A stretch of DNA of 64,000 nt, taken from Sinorhizobium shofinae (GTDB lineage Bacteria > Pseudomonadota > Alphaproteobacteria > Rhizobiales > Rhizobiaceae). This document shows, one piece after another, positions 17,102-26,167 of this stretch. The position numbers were made by a program, and so were the translations under genes. The notes beneath the pieces are model-generated. The model worked only from the letters and a program-made list of their open reading frames with translations, was not told the origin of the DNA and did no database searches. Numbering within the stretch: position 1 is the first letter of the stretch; each line of letters starts with the position of its first letter. The stretch spans positions 58,640 through 122,639 of the forward strand of contig MBFK01000115.1 in the NCBI GenBank assembly GCA_001704765.1, given 5' to 3'.

Positions 17102-17119
17102 TCCGTAAACGTTTACGGA
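17102..17119. promoter_or_regulatory. LacI-type operator (18-bp perfect palindrome)
   Basis: TCCGTAAACGTTTACGGA is a perfect 18-bp palindrome with the central CG step typical of LacI/GalR-family operators. It overlaps the expected transcription start of the operon at 17162 and lies 75 bp from the start of the LacI gene, so bound repressor would block the operon and could autoregulate. Confidence 0.75.
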
Positions 17120-17161
17120 CGCCAAAACAAGGCGAAATCGTAGGTTTGCGGGAGGGGAATC

Positions 17162-18193
17162 GTGATCTTGCGCGCAGTTCTGTGCGGGTGCGGAGCTATG
17201 GCCAGGGGGTGGGTGAAGGCGATCGCCGCGCACCCCGACCTCCGGTCGGTGATCCGGTTCGTCGGCCTCGTCGACGTCAAGCCCGAGGTGGCCCTCGCAC
17301 TTGCCGCCGAGTTTGATCTTGAGGATGTCGTCATCGGGTCCGATCTCGACGCGGTGCTCGCCGAAACGACGCCGGATATCCTTTTCGATATCGTCGTGCC
17401 GGCTGCCCGTCGCGACGTCGTGGCCACCGGATTGAAGCATGGCTGCCACGTGCTCAGCGAGAAGCCAATGGCCGCTTCGCTCGATGCAGGCCGGGAGTTG
17501 ATCCGCCTCGCCGAGCAGGCGGGTAAGCTGCATGCGGTCGTGCAGAACCGCCGCTTCATCTCCGGCGTCCGCCGCATCCGCCGTTTCGTGGAAGAGCGTG
17601 GGCTAGGAGAACTGACCGGCATTCACTGCGACTTCTTCATTGGTGCCCATTTCGGCGGCTTTCGCGAAGAGATGCACCACGTGCTGCTTGTGGACATGGC
17701 GATCCACACCTTCGATGCCGCTCGCTTCATCGCCAACAAGAAGCCGCTGGCCGTCTATTGCCATGAGGAGAACCCGCTCGGCTCCTGGTATCGGCACGGC
17801 GCGGCCGCCACCGCGATCTTCGAGCTCTCGGATAACGTCACGTTCACCTATCGCGGCTCCTGGTGCGCCGAGGGCGCCAACACGAGTTGGGAGAGCGCGT
17901 GGCGTATTACCGGAACGCGAGGCACCCTGCTTTGGGACGGGGCCGAAAATTTCCGTGCCAATACGGTCGCCAGCAGCAGTAATGGATTGCTGCGCGAACC
18001 GGTGCCGCTCGAAATTCCGGAGCCCGCAAATCCGCGGCAGACGCATGGCCACGCCAGCGTAATTGCCGATTTTGTCTCGGCTATCCGCACCGGGCGGAAG
18101 CCGGAGACGGCGAGCGACGACAATATCAACAGCCTTGCCATGGTGTTCGCGGCGATCGAGAGCGCCCGTACCCGGCAGCGCGTGACAATCTGA
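17162..18193 (+). CDS. Gfo/Idh/MocA-family sugar dehydrogenase
   Basis: 343 residues from a GTG at 17162 after GGAGGGGAATC. The Rossmann motif CGCGAMARGW lies near residue 8, and the family SEKP motif is at 99-102 (K101 catalytic). The C-terminal alpha/beta domain binds the substrate. It oxidises or reduces a sugar or inositol derivative with NAD(P). It is the first gene of the LacI-controlled operon, followed after 12 bp by a sugar isomerase-like TIM barrel and then an ABC importer, a standard arrangement for catabolism of an imported sugar. Confidence 0.88.
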   Translation: MILRAVLCGCGAMARGWVKAIAAHPDLRSVIRFVGLVDVKPEVALALAAEFDLEDVVIGSDLDAVLAETTPDILFDIVVPAARRDVVATGLKHGCHVLSEKPMAASLDAGRELIRLAEQAGKLHAVVQNRRFISGVRRIRRFVEERGLGELTGIHCDFFIGAHFGGFREEMHHVLLVDMAIHTFDAARFIANKKPLAVYCHEENPLGSWYRHGAAATAIFELSDNVTFTYRGSWCAEGANTSWESAWRITGTRGTLLWDGAENFRANTVASSSNGLLREPVPLEIPEPANPRQTHGHASVIADFVSAIRTGRKPETASDDNINSLAMVFAAIESARTRQRVTI

Positions 18194-18205
18194 ACGAGGC
18201 ATCCG

Positions 18206-19108
18206 ATGATCAACCCAGCCAAGTCCATCCGCATCGGCACAATGGTCAGCGCCACCAAGGGTGAGGCGGCGAAACGCATCACCGAGATCGCCGACTTGGG
18301 CTTCGAAAGCTTCGAACCCTTCTTCTGGCAGACCACCAACGGGCAGAAGCTCGCCGAGCTCGGCAAGCGCTGCCGCGAGGCAATCGGCGACCGTGACATT
18401 ACCATCTCGACGCTCGGCATGTTCGGCAATCCGCTCGAGGAGACCGATATCGATCTGCAGACGCTTCAGGGGTGGAAGGACTGCATCGACAATGCCCACC
18501 ATTTCGGCGCGACCTGCGTCGCGGGCTTTACCGGCCGCATTCGCAACCGGCCGCTCACCGACAGCCTGCCGCGTTACCGGAAGGTCTGGCGAGAGCTCGC
18601 CGCGCGTGCCGCCGACAAGGGCGTGAAGATCGCCTTCGAGAATTGTGCCATGGACGGCAACTGGGCGACAGGCGACTGGAACATTGCCCACAATCCCGAC
18701 GCCTGGGAGCTGATCTTCAACGAGACGCCGGACGACCACATCGGGCTCGAGTGGGAGCCCTGCCACCAGATGGTCTATTTGATCGAGCCGCTGCCGCAAA
18801 TCCGCAAATGGGCGCACAAGATTTTCCACGTGCATGGAAAGGACGCGACGATCCGCTGGGACGTCATCCGCGAGCACGGCATCTTCGGCAAGGAGAAGTT
18901 CGTCTTCATGCGCACACCAGGTTTCGGCGACAGCAACTGGACCGACATCATCTCCGAGCTCAGGCTCTCAGGCTGGGCAGGCTCGATCGACATCGAAGGC
19001 TGGCACGACCCGGTCTACCGCGACGCGCTGGAAATGACAGGCCAGGTGCATGCGCTCAACTACCTGAAGACCTGCCGGGGAGGTGACTTCGTCGTCGACC
19101 CTGCTTGA
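18206..19108 (+). CDS. Sugar phosphate isomerase/epimerase-like TIM-barrel protein
   Basis: 300 residues of the AP-endonuclease-2-like xylose isomerase fold. Likely metal ligands are E in FENCAMDG, E in GLEWEPCH, H in HVHGKD and E in DIEGWHDP, matching the metal positions of this family. It works in the cytoplasm on a sugar or inositol derivative together with the preceding dehydrogenase. The exact substrate is not deducible. Confidence 0.85.
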   Translation: MINPAKSIRIGTMVSATKGEAAKRITEIADLGFESFEPFFWQTTNGQKLAELGKRCREAIGDRDITISTLGMFGNPLEETDIDLQTLQGWKDCIDNAHHFGATCVAGFTGRIRNRPLTDSLPRYRKVWRELAARAADKGVKIAFENCAMDGNWATGDWNIAHNPDAWELIFNETPDDHIGLEWEPCHQMVYLIEPLPQIRKWAHKIFHVHGKDATIRWDVIREHGIFGKEKFVFMRTPGFGDSNWTDIISELRLSGWAGSIDIEGWHDPVYRDALEMTGQVHALNYLKTCRGGDFVVDPA

Positions 19109-19175
19109 GACGAGACGTACCCGATGGGCGGTGTGGAGGATGCCGGCCGCGGGACAACCATGAGAGGAGGAGTCC

Positions 19176-20408
19176 ATGGGTATCAGCAGATATGCAATGC
19201 TGGGCGCATTCGCCCTTGCCAGCCTTTCCTTGCCGGCCTTTTCGGCAAGCGCGGAAGATGTGACGATCAGCGTCTGGTCGCTGGATAGAGACATCCAGCC
19301 AGCCCCAAACTTGATCAATGATTTCAATAAGCTCAACACAGGAATTAAAGTCGAGTATCGACAGATCCAGTTCGACGATGTCGTTAGCGAAGCGATGCGC
19401 GCCTATTCGACCGGGCAGGCACCGGACATCATCGCCGTCGACAATCCGGAGCACGCGCTCTTTTCCTCGCGCGGTGCCTTTCTCGACCTCACCGACATGA
19501 TTTCGAAGTCCTCGGTGGTCAAGCCGGAGAACTACTTTCCCGGGCCGCTCGCGTCTGTGACGTGGGACGGCAAATTTTACGGCATTCCGAAGGCGACCAA
19601 TACGATCGCCCTCTACTACAACAAGGACATGTTCAAGGCGAAGGGCCTTGATCCGAGCAAGCCGCCGCAGACCTGGGACGAGCTGGTTAAGGCGGCGCGC
19701 AAGCTGACGGATCCGGCCGCGAATGTCTACGGCCTCACCTTCTCGGCCAAGGCGAACGAGGAGGGGACATTCCAGTTTCTGCCTTGGGCGCAGATGGCCG
19801 GCGGCGGTTATGATGCGATCAATTCCGACGGCGCGGTCAAGGCGCTGGACATCTGGAAGACGTTGATCGACGAAAAGCTGGCTTCTCCGGACACGCTGAC
19901 GCGGGGCCAGTGGGATTCGACCGGCACATTCAACTCCGGCAATGCCGCGATGGCGATCTCCGGCCCCTGGGAACTCGACCGCATGATTCAGGAGGCCAAG
20001 TTCGACTGGGGCGTTGCACTGTTGCCCGTGCCGGAAGTCGGGGCGGAGCGCTCCTCGGCGATGGGGGACTTCAACTGGGCGGTCTTCGCCAGCACCGAAC
20101 ATCCGGTCGAGGCCTTCAAGGTTCTCGAATATTTCGTCTCGCAGGACAACCGGATGTTCAAGGACTTCGGGCAATTGCCGGCTCGCTCCGATATCGCCAT
20201 TCCGCCGACCGGCGAGCCTCTGAAGGACGCGGCGCTAAAGGTGTTCCTCGAGCAGCTGAAATATGCCAAGCCGCGCGGCCCCCATCCGGAATGGCCGAAG
20301 ATTTCGAAAGCGATCCAGGACGCGATCCAGGCTGCTCTGACCGGCCAGTTGAGTTCCAAGGAAGCCCTTGACCAGGCTGCCGAGAAGATCAAGGCGGTCC
20401 TCGGCTGA
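19176..20408 (+). CDS. Sugar ABC transporter binding protein (SBP_bac_1)
   Basis: 410 residues with a signal peptide ending near SASAED (residues 24-28) and a cluster 1 sugar-binding fold ([18 protein letters not shown]). The ATG at 19176 is preceded by AGAGGAGGAG. It is the third gene of the LacI-controlled operon; its permeases start at 20530 after a hairpin-containing gap. The ligand is unknown; the neighbouring enzymes suggest a monosaccharide, polyol or glycoside. Confidence 0.9.
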   Translation: MGISRYAMLGAFALASLSLPAFSASAEDVTISVWSLDRDIQPAPNLINDFNKLNTGIKVEYRQIQFDDVVSEAMRAYSTGQAPDIIAVDNPEHALFSSRGAFLDLTDMISKSSVVKPENYFPGPLASVTWDGKFYGIPKATNTIALYYNKDMFKAKGLDPSKPPQTWDELVKAARKLTDPAANVYGLTFSAKANEEGTFQFLPWAQMAGGGYDAINSDGAVKALDIWKTLIDEKLASPDTLTRGQWDSTGTFNSGNAAMAISGPWELDRMIQEAKFDWGVALLPVPEVGAERSSAMGDFNWAVFASTEHPVEAFKVLEYFVSQDNRMFKDFGQLPARSDIAIPPTGEPLKDAALKVFLEQLKYAKPRGPHPEWPKISKAIQDAIQAALTGQLSSKEALDQAAEKIKAVLG

Positions 20409-20416
20409 GAAGGCGC

Positions 20417-20437
20417 GTCGCCGCTTCAAGCGGCGGC
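20417..20437 (+). other. Intra-operon hairpin after the binding-protein gene
   Basis: GTCGCCGCT (20417-20425) pairs with AGCGGCGGC (20429-20437) around a TCA loop, with one G-T pair. It begins nine bases after the stop of the binding-protein gene, in the 121-bp gap before the first permease. A second weaker stem (GGCGGGT...ATCCGCC) follows near 20450. There is no T tract. Probable role: protection of the binding-protein mRNA. Confidence 0.55.
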
Positions 20438-20529
20438 AGGCATTCACCGGCGGGTTATCGCATCCGCCCGAGTTTCCTCCCGAGAGAGGCGATCTCTGGC
20501 TGCGGCCAGGATCGCCTGCGGGGATCGCG

Positions 20530-21432
20530 ATGAAGAGATTTCTATCCAGTGTGACGGACGGAAGCGGCTTCGACATCGGCCTCGTCCTGTTGCCGCTCGC
20601 CTTCCTGTTCGTCATGTCCGGGCTGCCGCTCGTCTACAATGTGGTGATGAGCTTCCAGGAGGTCGACATGTTCAGCCTCGGCAGCTTTGCGCGGCCGTTT
20701 GTCGGCTTGAAGAACTATATCGATCTCTTTTCGCAGCCGGAAACCCGTCCCATTCTCCTAAACACAGCTATCTTCGTCAGTGCCTCGATTGCCGGGCAAT
20801 TCCTCATCGGCTTTGGCCTCGCGCTGTTCTTCTGGGTGAACTTCCCCGGCGCCTCCTGGTTGCGCGGTCTCTTCCTCGTCTCCTGGGTGATGCCGGGCCT
20901 GGTCGTCGGCGCCATCTGGAACTGGATACTCTCGGGCGATTTCGGCGTCCTCAATTTCCTTCTCAGGGAAACGGGCGCGATTTCCGGCAACATCTTCTGG
21001 CGCTCAGACCCGAACTACTCACTCTGGGCCGTCATCATCGCCAATATCTGGCTCGGCACCTCCTTTAATATGATTCTACTGTCCGTTGGTCTGTCGGGCA
21101 TCCCCAAGGACCTGTACGAGGCGGCCGAACTCGACGGGGCAAACGCCTTCCAGCGCTTCTGGACAATCACCTTGCCGATGATGCGCTCGACGATCGGCGC
21201 GATCATCGCGCTCGGCCTGATCTTCACGCTGCAGCAGTTCGATCTTTTCGCCGCGATCACCTCCGGCGGGCCGAACAATACGTCGAACGTTACCCAATAC
21301 TGGGCATGGGATCTCTCTTTCCGTCAGTACGACTTTGCCAAGGGCGCGACGATCTCGGTGATCATGATCGTCTTCGTCATGTTCGCTTCCGTTGTCTATG
21401 TGCGCTCGACGCGTCATGAGGTTCGAGGATGA
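20530..21432 (+). CDS. Sugar ABC transporter permease (MalF/UgpA type)
   Basis: 300 residues from the ATG at 20530. A longer in-frame extension to 20368 would run back into the binding-protein gene and is rejected. Six membrane helices are present, with the EAA loop DLYEAAELDGANAFQRF. Its stop overlaps the start of the next permease (ATGA at 21429-21432), showing translational coupling. It is part of the LacI-controlled importer. Confidence 0.9.
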   Translation: MKRFLSSVTDGSGFDIGLVLLPLAFLFVMSGLPLVYNVVMSFQEVDMFSLGSFARPFVGLKNYIDLFSQPETRPILLNTAIFVSASIAGQFLIGFGLALFFWVNFPGASWLRGLFLVSWVMPGLVVGAIWNWILSGDFGVLNFLLRETGAISGNIFWRSDPNYSLWAVIIANIWLGTSFNMILLSVGLSGIPKDLYEAAELDGANAFQRFWTITLPMMRSTIGAIIALGLIFTLQQFDLFAAITSGGPNNTSNVTQYWAWDLSFRQYDFAKGATISVIMIVFVMFASVVYVRSTRHEVRG

Positions 21433-22256
21433 GTGACACTTTCCGCAACCGGCTGATGTTCGCAGTCGCGCTTGTGCTGGCGGCCATCTACCTCTTTCCG
21501 CTCTACTGGATGTACATCACCGCGCTGAAGACCGGTTCGGCGATGTTTGCGACGCCACCGAAATTCTGGCCGAGCGAACCGCAATGGGGGATCTACGAGT
21601 ACGTCTGGCAAAGCCGCAATATGGGACGCTATCTGTGGAACTCGTTGGTCATCGCCTTCGGCGCCGTTTCGCTCATCGCGGTGCTCGGCGTCGGCTGCGC
21701 CTATGTCTTGGCGCGCTATCGCAATATCTGGGTGGATGTCGGCCTGTTCCTGATCCTGATGCTTCAGGTGCTGCCCGCCTCGCTGATGGTCACGCCGACC
21801 TTCGTCGGCTTCTCGCAATTTGGCCTGCTCGACACGCCTCGGCTCGCCGTCATCCTGGCGATCGCCGCGAAGAGCATGCCCTTTTTCGTCGTGCTGGTCA
21901 GGGCGACCTTCATGAGTGTCCCCATGGAGCTCGAAGAGGCGGCGCTCGTCGATGGGAATTCGCGCATCGGCGCCTTCTTCAACATCGTCCTGCCGCTTGC
22001 GCGCAATGGCATCCTGGTCAGCGCCATCCTGATCTTCATGCAGGCCTTCGGCGAGTTCGTCTATTCGAAATCGATGATCCAGGCGGTCGAGTTGCAACCG
22101 GCAAGCGTCGGCCTCAACTCCTTCATGGGACCGAACACCAATGAATGGAACAATATCATGGCCTATGCCACGATCTACGTGACGCCCATTCTTGCCGCCT
22201 TCGTCCTCTTGCAGCGCCGTATCGTTTCCGGCCTCACATCGGGAGCCCTCAAATGA
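21429..22256 (+). CDS. Sugar ABC transporter permease (MalG/UgpE type)
   Basis: 275 residues, six membrane helices, EAA motif ELEEAALVDGNSRIGAF. It overlaps by four bases both the upstream permease gene and the downstream ATPase gene (ATGA at each junction). It is the second membrane subunit of the importer encoded at 19176-23389. Confidence 0.9.
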   Translation: MSDTFRNRLMFAVALVLAAIYLFPLYWMYITALKTGSAMFATPPKFWPSEPQWGIYEYVWQSRNMGRYLWNSLVIAFGAVSLIAVLGVGCAYVLARYRNIWVDVGLFLILMLQVLPASLMVTPTFVGFSQFGLLDTPRLAVILAIAAKSMPFFVVLVRATFMSVPMELEEAALVDGNSRIGAFFNIVLPLARNGILVSAILIFMQAFGEFVYSKSMIQAVELQPASVGLNSFMGPNTNEWNNIMAYATIYVTPILAAFVLLQRRIVSGLTSGALK

Positions 22257-23389
22257 CCTTTCAGATCGAGCTCAACGGCGTCAACAAGTACTATGGTGCG
22301 TTCCACGCGCTGAAGGACATCAACCTCGCGATAGAGGAGGGGACCTTCGTCGCCCTCGTAGGCCCCTCCGGCTGCGGCAAGTCCACCCTGCTCCGATCAT
22401 TGGCTGGCCTCGAGAAGATCACCGCCGGTGAGATGAAGATCGCCGGCCAACGGATGAACGACGTTCCGCCGCGCAAGCGCGACGTCGCGATGGTATTTCA
22501 GTCTTACGCGCTCTACCCGCACATGACGGTCGAGGAGAACCTCACCTACAGCCTGCGCATTCGCGGTGTGAAGAAGGCGGAGGCGCGCAAGGCTGCCGAA
22601 GAAGTGGCCACGACCACGGGCCTCTCACACCTTATGAAGCGGTTTCCGCGCGAACTTTCGGGCGGGCAGCGCCAGCGCGTGGCGATGAGCCGCGCCATTA
22701 TCCGGCATCCGAAGGCCTTCCTGTTCGACGAGCCGCTTTCCAACCTCGACGCCGCACTTCGCGTGCACATGCGCAAGGAGATCCGGGCGCTGCACGATCG
22801 GCTGCACGCCACCTCGGTCTATGTCACGCATGATCAGATCGAGGCGATGACCATGGCGGACCACGTCGTCGTCATGCGAGACGGCGTCATCGAGCAACAG
22901 GGGCGGCCGCTCGATCTCTATGACCGGCCGGCCAACAGGTTCGTCGCCGGCTTCATCGGCTCGCCGGCGATGAATTTCATCCCGGCCGTGGTCGGTGAGG
23001 GCGGGGCAGACGCGCTCCTCGATTTCGGCCGGACGCGGGCGAGACTAGCCCTTGCCGCTCGCCTGACGCCGGGCCTCGCCGTCACGGTCGGTATCCGCCC
23101 GGAGCACATCTCGATCGTCGCTGCAGGCGAGGGCGCCTTCGATATTCCCGTCGGAATTGTCGAGTCGACCGGCTCGGCCACCTATGTCACCTCCGCGACG
23201 CAGCCCGAACTGACTGTGGTCGAGACCGGACGCGGCGCCGTGAAAAGCGGCGACGTCATCGGCCTTTCGATCGATCCGAAGCAACTGCATGTTTTCGATG
23301 CGGAGACGGGGGAGCGGATCGGGACGGAAAGGCCACCGGTTACCGCCGCCTCGCCGCCACGTCTTCACCTTGCCGAGGGAGCGAGATAA
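22253..23389 (+). CDS. Sugar ABC transporter ATPase (UgpC/MalK type)
   Basis: 378 residues from the ATG at 22253, which overlaps the preceding stop. It has a Walker A GPSGCGKS (37-44), Q-loop FQSYALYPH, signature LSGGQRQRVAMSRA, Walker B FLFDEPLSNLDAALR and a C-terminal TOBE region with GIRPEHISIV. It ends the LacI-controlled operon. A short hairpin GACCG-GGCCG-CGGTC (23397-23411) lies in the 22-bp gap before the convergent GntR gene. Confidence 0.92.
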   Translation: MTFQIELNGVNKYYGAFHALKDINLAIEEGTFVALVGPSGCGKSTLLRSLAGLEKITAGEMKIAGQRMNDVPPRKRDVAMVFQSYALYPHMTVEENLTYSLRIRGVKKAEARKAAEEVATTTGLSHLMKRFPRELSGGQRQRVAMSRAIIRHPKAFLFDEPLSNLDAALRVHMRKEIRALHDRLHATSVYVTHDQIEAMTMADHVVVMRDGVIEQQGRPLDLYDRPANRFVAGFIGSPAMNFIPAVVGEGGADALLDFGRTRARLALAARLTPGLAVTVGIRPEHISIVAAGEGAFDIPVGIVESTGSATYVTSATQPELTVVETGRGAVKSGDVIGLSIDPKQLHVFDAETGERIGTERPPVTAASPPRLHLAEGAR

Positions 23390-23411
23390 GGGCGGCGACC
23401 GGGCCGCGGTC

Positions 23412-24155
23412 TTATGAGGACGGCTCTCGCGCCCTGAGGTTCAAGATCAGCCGTTCCTGCCCCACCCGGATGACGTGCTCCATGGCGCTGCGGGCGCCTT
23501 CCTCGTTGCGGCGGCCGATTTCCTCGACGATGCGGATATGCGCCATGGCGACCCGATCGATTTCGCTGTCATCCGCCGAGGGGCTGGTGAGTCTGAAGAC
23601 ACCGACCAGCGCGGCTTCGATCAAGCTCCCGACCGTCCGCATGAAAGGGTTCAGCGAGGCTTCCAGAAGCCGCAGGTGAAAATCGAGGTCGGCTCTCGCC
23701 AATGTCTGCGCGCTGTGGCCGGCATCCGCCATGGCCACGGCAAGCCGCATCATCCAGGCAATATCCGCGTCCGTCGCGCGGCGGGCGGCAAGGCTCGCGG
23801 CGTAGGGTTCAAGGGCGAGGCGCACTTCGCTGACATGGTGCAGGAACGCCTCGTCGACGCCGGCGCTGAAATGCCAGGTGAGCACATCGCCGTCGAACAG
23901 ATTCCAGTTGGCCCGCGGCATGACGCGCGTGCCGATCCGCGCCCGCGCCACGACGAGGCCCTTGGCGGCGAGCGTCTTCATCGCTTCGCGCAATACGGTG
24001 CGGGAGACGTTGAAGCGCGCTGCAAGTTCGGTGTCGCCGGGAAGCGTCTCGCCGACGGCGAACTGACCGGAAACGATCGCCTGACCAAGCTCGTCGACGA
24101 CGAGCCGGTGGCTGGTCCTCTTGCCCGACTGATTGCCGAAACCCGACGACGGCAT
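23412..24155 (-). CDS. GntR-family (FadR subfamily) transcriptional regulator
   Basis: 247 residues: winged helix-turn-helix at about 15-85 (NVSRTVLREAMKTLAAKGLV) and a C-terminal all-helical FCD ligand domain (about 95-235) with candidate metal-binding His residues. It lies 21 bp after the last gene of the ytf operon on the same strand and is probably co-transcribed, regulating that operon from its promoter near 28850. A galactonate- or arabinonate-like effector would be plausible but is not shown. Confidence 0.85.
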   Translation of the reverse strand: MPSSGFGNQSGKRTSHRLVVDELGQAIVSGQFAVGETLPGDTELAARFNVSRTVLREAMKTLAAKGLVVARARIGTRVMPRANWNLFDGDVLTWHFSAGVDEAFLHHVSEVRLALEPYAASLAARRATDADIAWMMRLAVAMADAGHSAQTLARADLDFHLRLLEASLNPFMRTVGSLIEAALVGVFRLTSPSADDSEIDRVAMAHIRIVEEIGRRNEEGARSAMEHVIRVGQERLILNLRAREPSS

Positions 24156-24176
24156 TTTACACGGCCCTCCACCTCG

Positions 24177-25145
24177 TCATGCGGGTTGCCGGCCGTTACG
24201 CGACAGGCGGATGATTCCCTTCTGAAGAAGGATGAAGGCAAAGAGAAGCAGGCCGATCAGGATCTTGGTCCACCAGCTCGAGAGCGTACCGTCGAAGGTA
24301 ATGTAGGTCTGGATGAGGCCCTGGATGAAGATGCCGACAAGTGTGCCGGCAACGAAGCCGGACCCGCCGGTCAATAGCGTCCCGCCGATGACAACCGCGG
24401 TGATCGCATCGAGCTCGACGCCGACGGCGGCGAGAGAATAGCCGGCCGAGGTATAGAGCGAAAACACAATGCCGGAGAGACCCGCAAGCAGTCCCGAAAG
24501 CGCGTAGATCCTGACCGTCGTGCTGGCGACCGGCACGCCCATGAGTTTGGCCGTCGCCGTGCCGCCGCCAAGGGCGTAGACATTCGTTCCGAAACGGGTC
24601 CGGTGAGCGATGAGAATGCCGACGGCAAAGACAAGCAGCATCAAACCGCCGATGAGGGTGATCCGCCCGCCGCCCGGCAGCTTGAAATAGAGACCCTTCA
24701 GCGTCGCGTAGAACGGATGCTTGATCGGAATGGAATCGATCGACAACACGAAGGCCATGCCGCGGGCGAGGAACATGCCGGCGAGTGTGACGATAAAGGC
24801 CGGCATTTCAAGATGATGGATGATCGCTCCCATCAGCGCCCCGAAGAGCGTCGTAATCGCGAGAACCAGGGCGAAAGCGGCAAGAGGATGGATGCTGCTC
24901 TGTTCGAGCACGACGGCTAGGAAGACGCCGGTAAAAGCGATCACCGCGCCGACCGAGAGATCGATGCCGCCCGAAAGAATGACGAAGGTCATGCCGACGG
25001 CGGCAATTCCCAGGAAGGCGTTGTCGGTCAGCAGGTTGCCGATCACCCGCGTCGAAAGCATGTTCGGGTACTGAGCGACGCACAGGGCATAGCTCAGAAG
25101 GAAGATTAAGATCGTTGCCGTAAGCGGAAGATATTTCTGCTTCAT
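24177..25145 (-). CDS. yjfF: Galactofuranose-type ABC transporter permease YjfF
   Basis: 322 residues from the ATG at 25145, which overlaps the stop of ytfT (ATGA). The protein follows E. coli YjfF closely as I remember it, including TDNAFLGIIAVGMTFVILSGG-like, HRTRFG and FDGTLSSWWTKI segments. It has eight to ten helices of the RbsC-type permease family. It forms a heterodimeric channel with YtfT. Confidence 0.9.
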   Translation of the reverse strand: MKQKYLPLTATILIFLLSYALCVAQYPNMLSTRVIGNLLTDNAFLGIAAVGMTFVILSGGIDLSVGAVIAFTGVFLAVVLEQSSIHPLAAFALVLAITTLFGALMGAIIHHLEMPAFIVTLAGMFLARGMAFVLSIDSIPIKHPFYATLKGLYFKLPGGGRITLIGGLMLLVFAVGILIAHRTRFGTNVYALGGGTATAKLMGVPVASTTVRIYALSGLLAGLSGIVFSLYTSAGYSLAAVGVELDAITAVVIGGTLLTGGSGFVAGTLVGIFIQGLIQTYITFDGTLSSWWTKILIGLLLFAFILLQKGIIRLSRNGRQPA

Positions 25146-26167
25146 TTTGCTTCTCGCTCGGTCGGTTTGCCGGCGGCCCGCGGAATGCTCACGAACTGGA
25201 AGGCGGCGCGGAAACGTGGCGACTGGAGCACCAGGATGAAGACGATGATCGCCGCCTTGATGATCAGGTTGAATTCCGGCGGGAAACCCGAAAGGAGGAT
25301 TCCGGTGTTGATGGACTGGATGATGATGGCACCGAGCACCGATGCGGCGATGCTGAAGCGTCCGCCGAGGAGCGACGTGCCGCCGACCACAACCGCGAGG
25401 ATCGCATCGAGCTCCAGCCAAAGCCCGGCATTGTTGGCGTCTGCGCCCTTGATGTCGGCGGCGGCGATGACCCCGGCAATGGCGGCGCACAGGCCGGAAA
25501 GGACGTAGGCGGCGACGAGGAGCACGGGCGTGAAGACGCCCGAGAGCGTGCTCGCCTCCCTATTGACACCGACCGCCTCGACCAGCATCCCGAGCGCCGT
25601 CTGCCGGACGACGAGCGCGACCAGAACCCCGAAGACCAGCCAGATGATGACCGGCATCGGCAGGCCTGCGAAGGAGCCGCTGCCGATGTAGATGAGGCCC
25701 GGATCGTTGAAGGTGAGGATGGCTCCCTCGGTGATGAGCTGCGCGATGCCGCGCCCGGCGACCATCAGCACGAGTGTGGCGATGATCGGCTGGATGTCGA
25801 GGACGGCGACCAGGATGCCGTTCCAGATCCCGCACAGAATGCCGACGGCGAGCGTGACGAGCAACGTCTCGGCAAGCGAATGGCCGGAGGTGATCAGCGA
25901 GGCGGACACCGCTCCGCAGATCGCCATGACGGCACCGACCGAGAGGTCGATGCCCTTGGTGGCGATGACGACCGTCATGCCGATCGCCAGCAATACGACG
26001 GGAGCGCCGCGGTTGAGGATATCGATCAGGCTGCCGTAAAGTCGGCCGTTCTGAATTTGTAGGTTGAGGAAACCGGGAAAAATAATTGAAATTGCGGCGA
26101 GAATTATCGTCAGCGCAATCAGCTGCGGCAGCAGCCTGGTAAGATAGGTCCGGACGGTCGATGTCAC
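25142..26167 (-). CDS. ytfT: Galactofuranose-type ABC transporter permease YtfT
   Basis: 341 residues, similar in length to E. coli YtfT. It shares stretches such as DILNRGAPVVLLAIGMTVVI, ADIKGADANNAGLWLELDAI and GILLSGFPPE. It overlaps the ATPase gene upstream (26164-26167) and yjfF downstream by four bases each, so the three are translated as a coupled set. Confidence 0.92.
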   Translation of the reverse strand: MTSTVRTYLTRLLPQLIALTIILAAISIIFPGFLNLQIQNGRLYGSLIDILNRGAPVVLLAIGMTVVIATKGIDLSVGAVMAICGAVSASLITSGHSLAETLLVTLAVGILCGIWNGILVAVLDIQPIIATLVLMVAGRGIAQLITEGAILTFNDPGLIYIGSGSFAGLPMPVIIWLVFGVLVALVVRQTALGMLVEAVGVNREASTLSGVFTPVLLVAAYVLSGLCAAIAGVIAAADIKGADANNAGLWLELDAILAVVVGGTSLLGGRFSIAASVLGAIIIQSINTGILLSGFPPEFNLIIKAAIIVFILVLQSPRFRAAFQFVSIPRAAGKPTEREAK

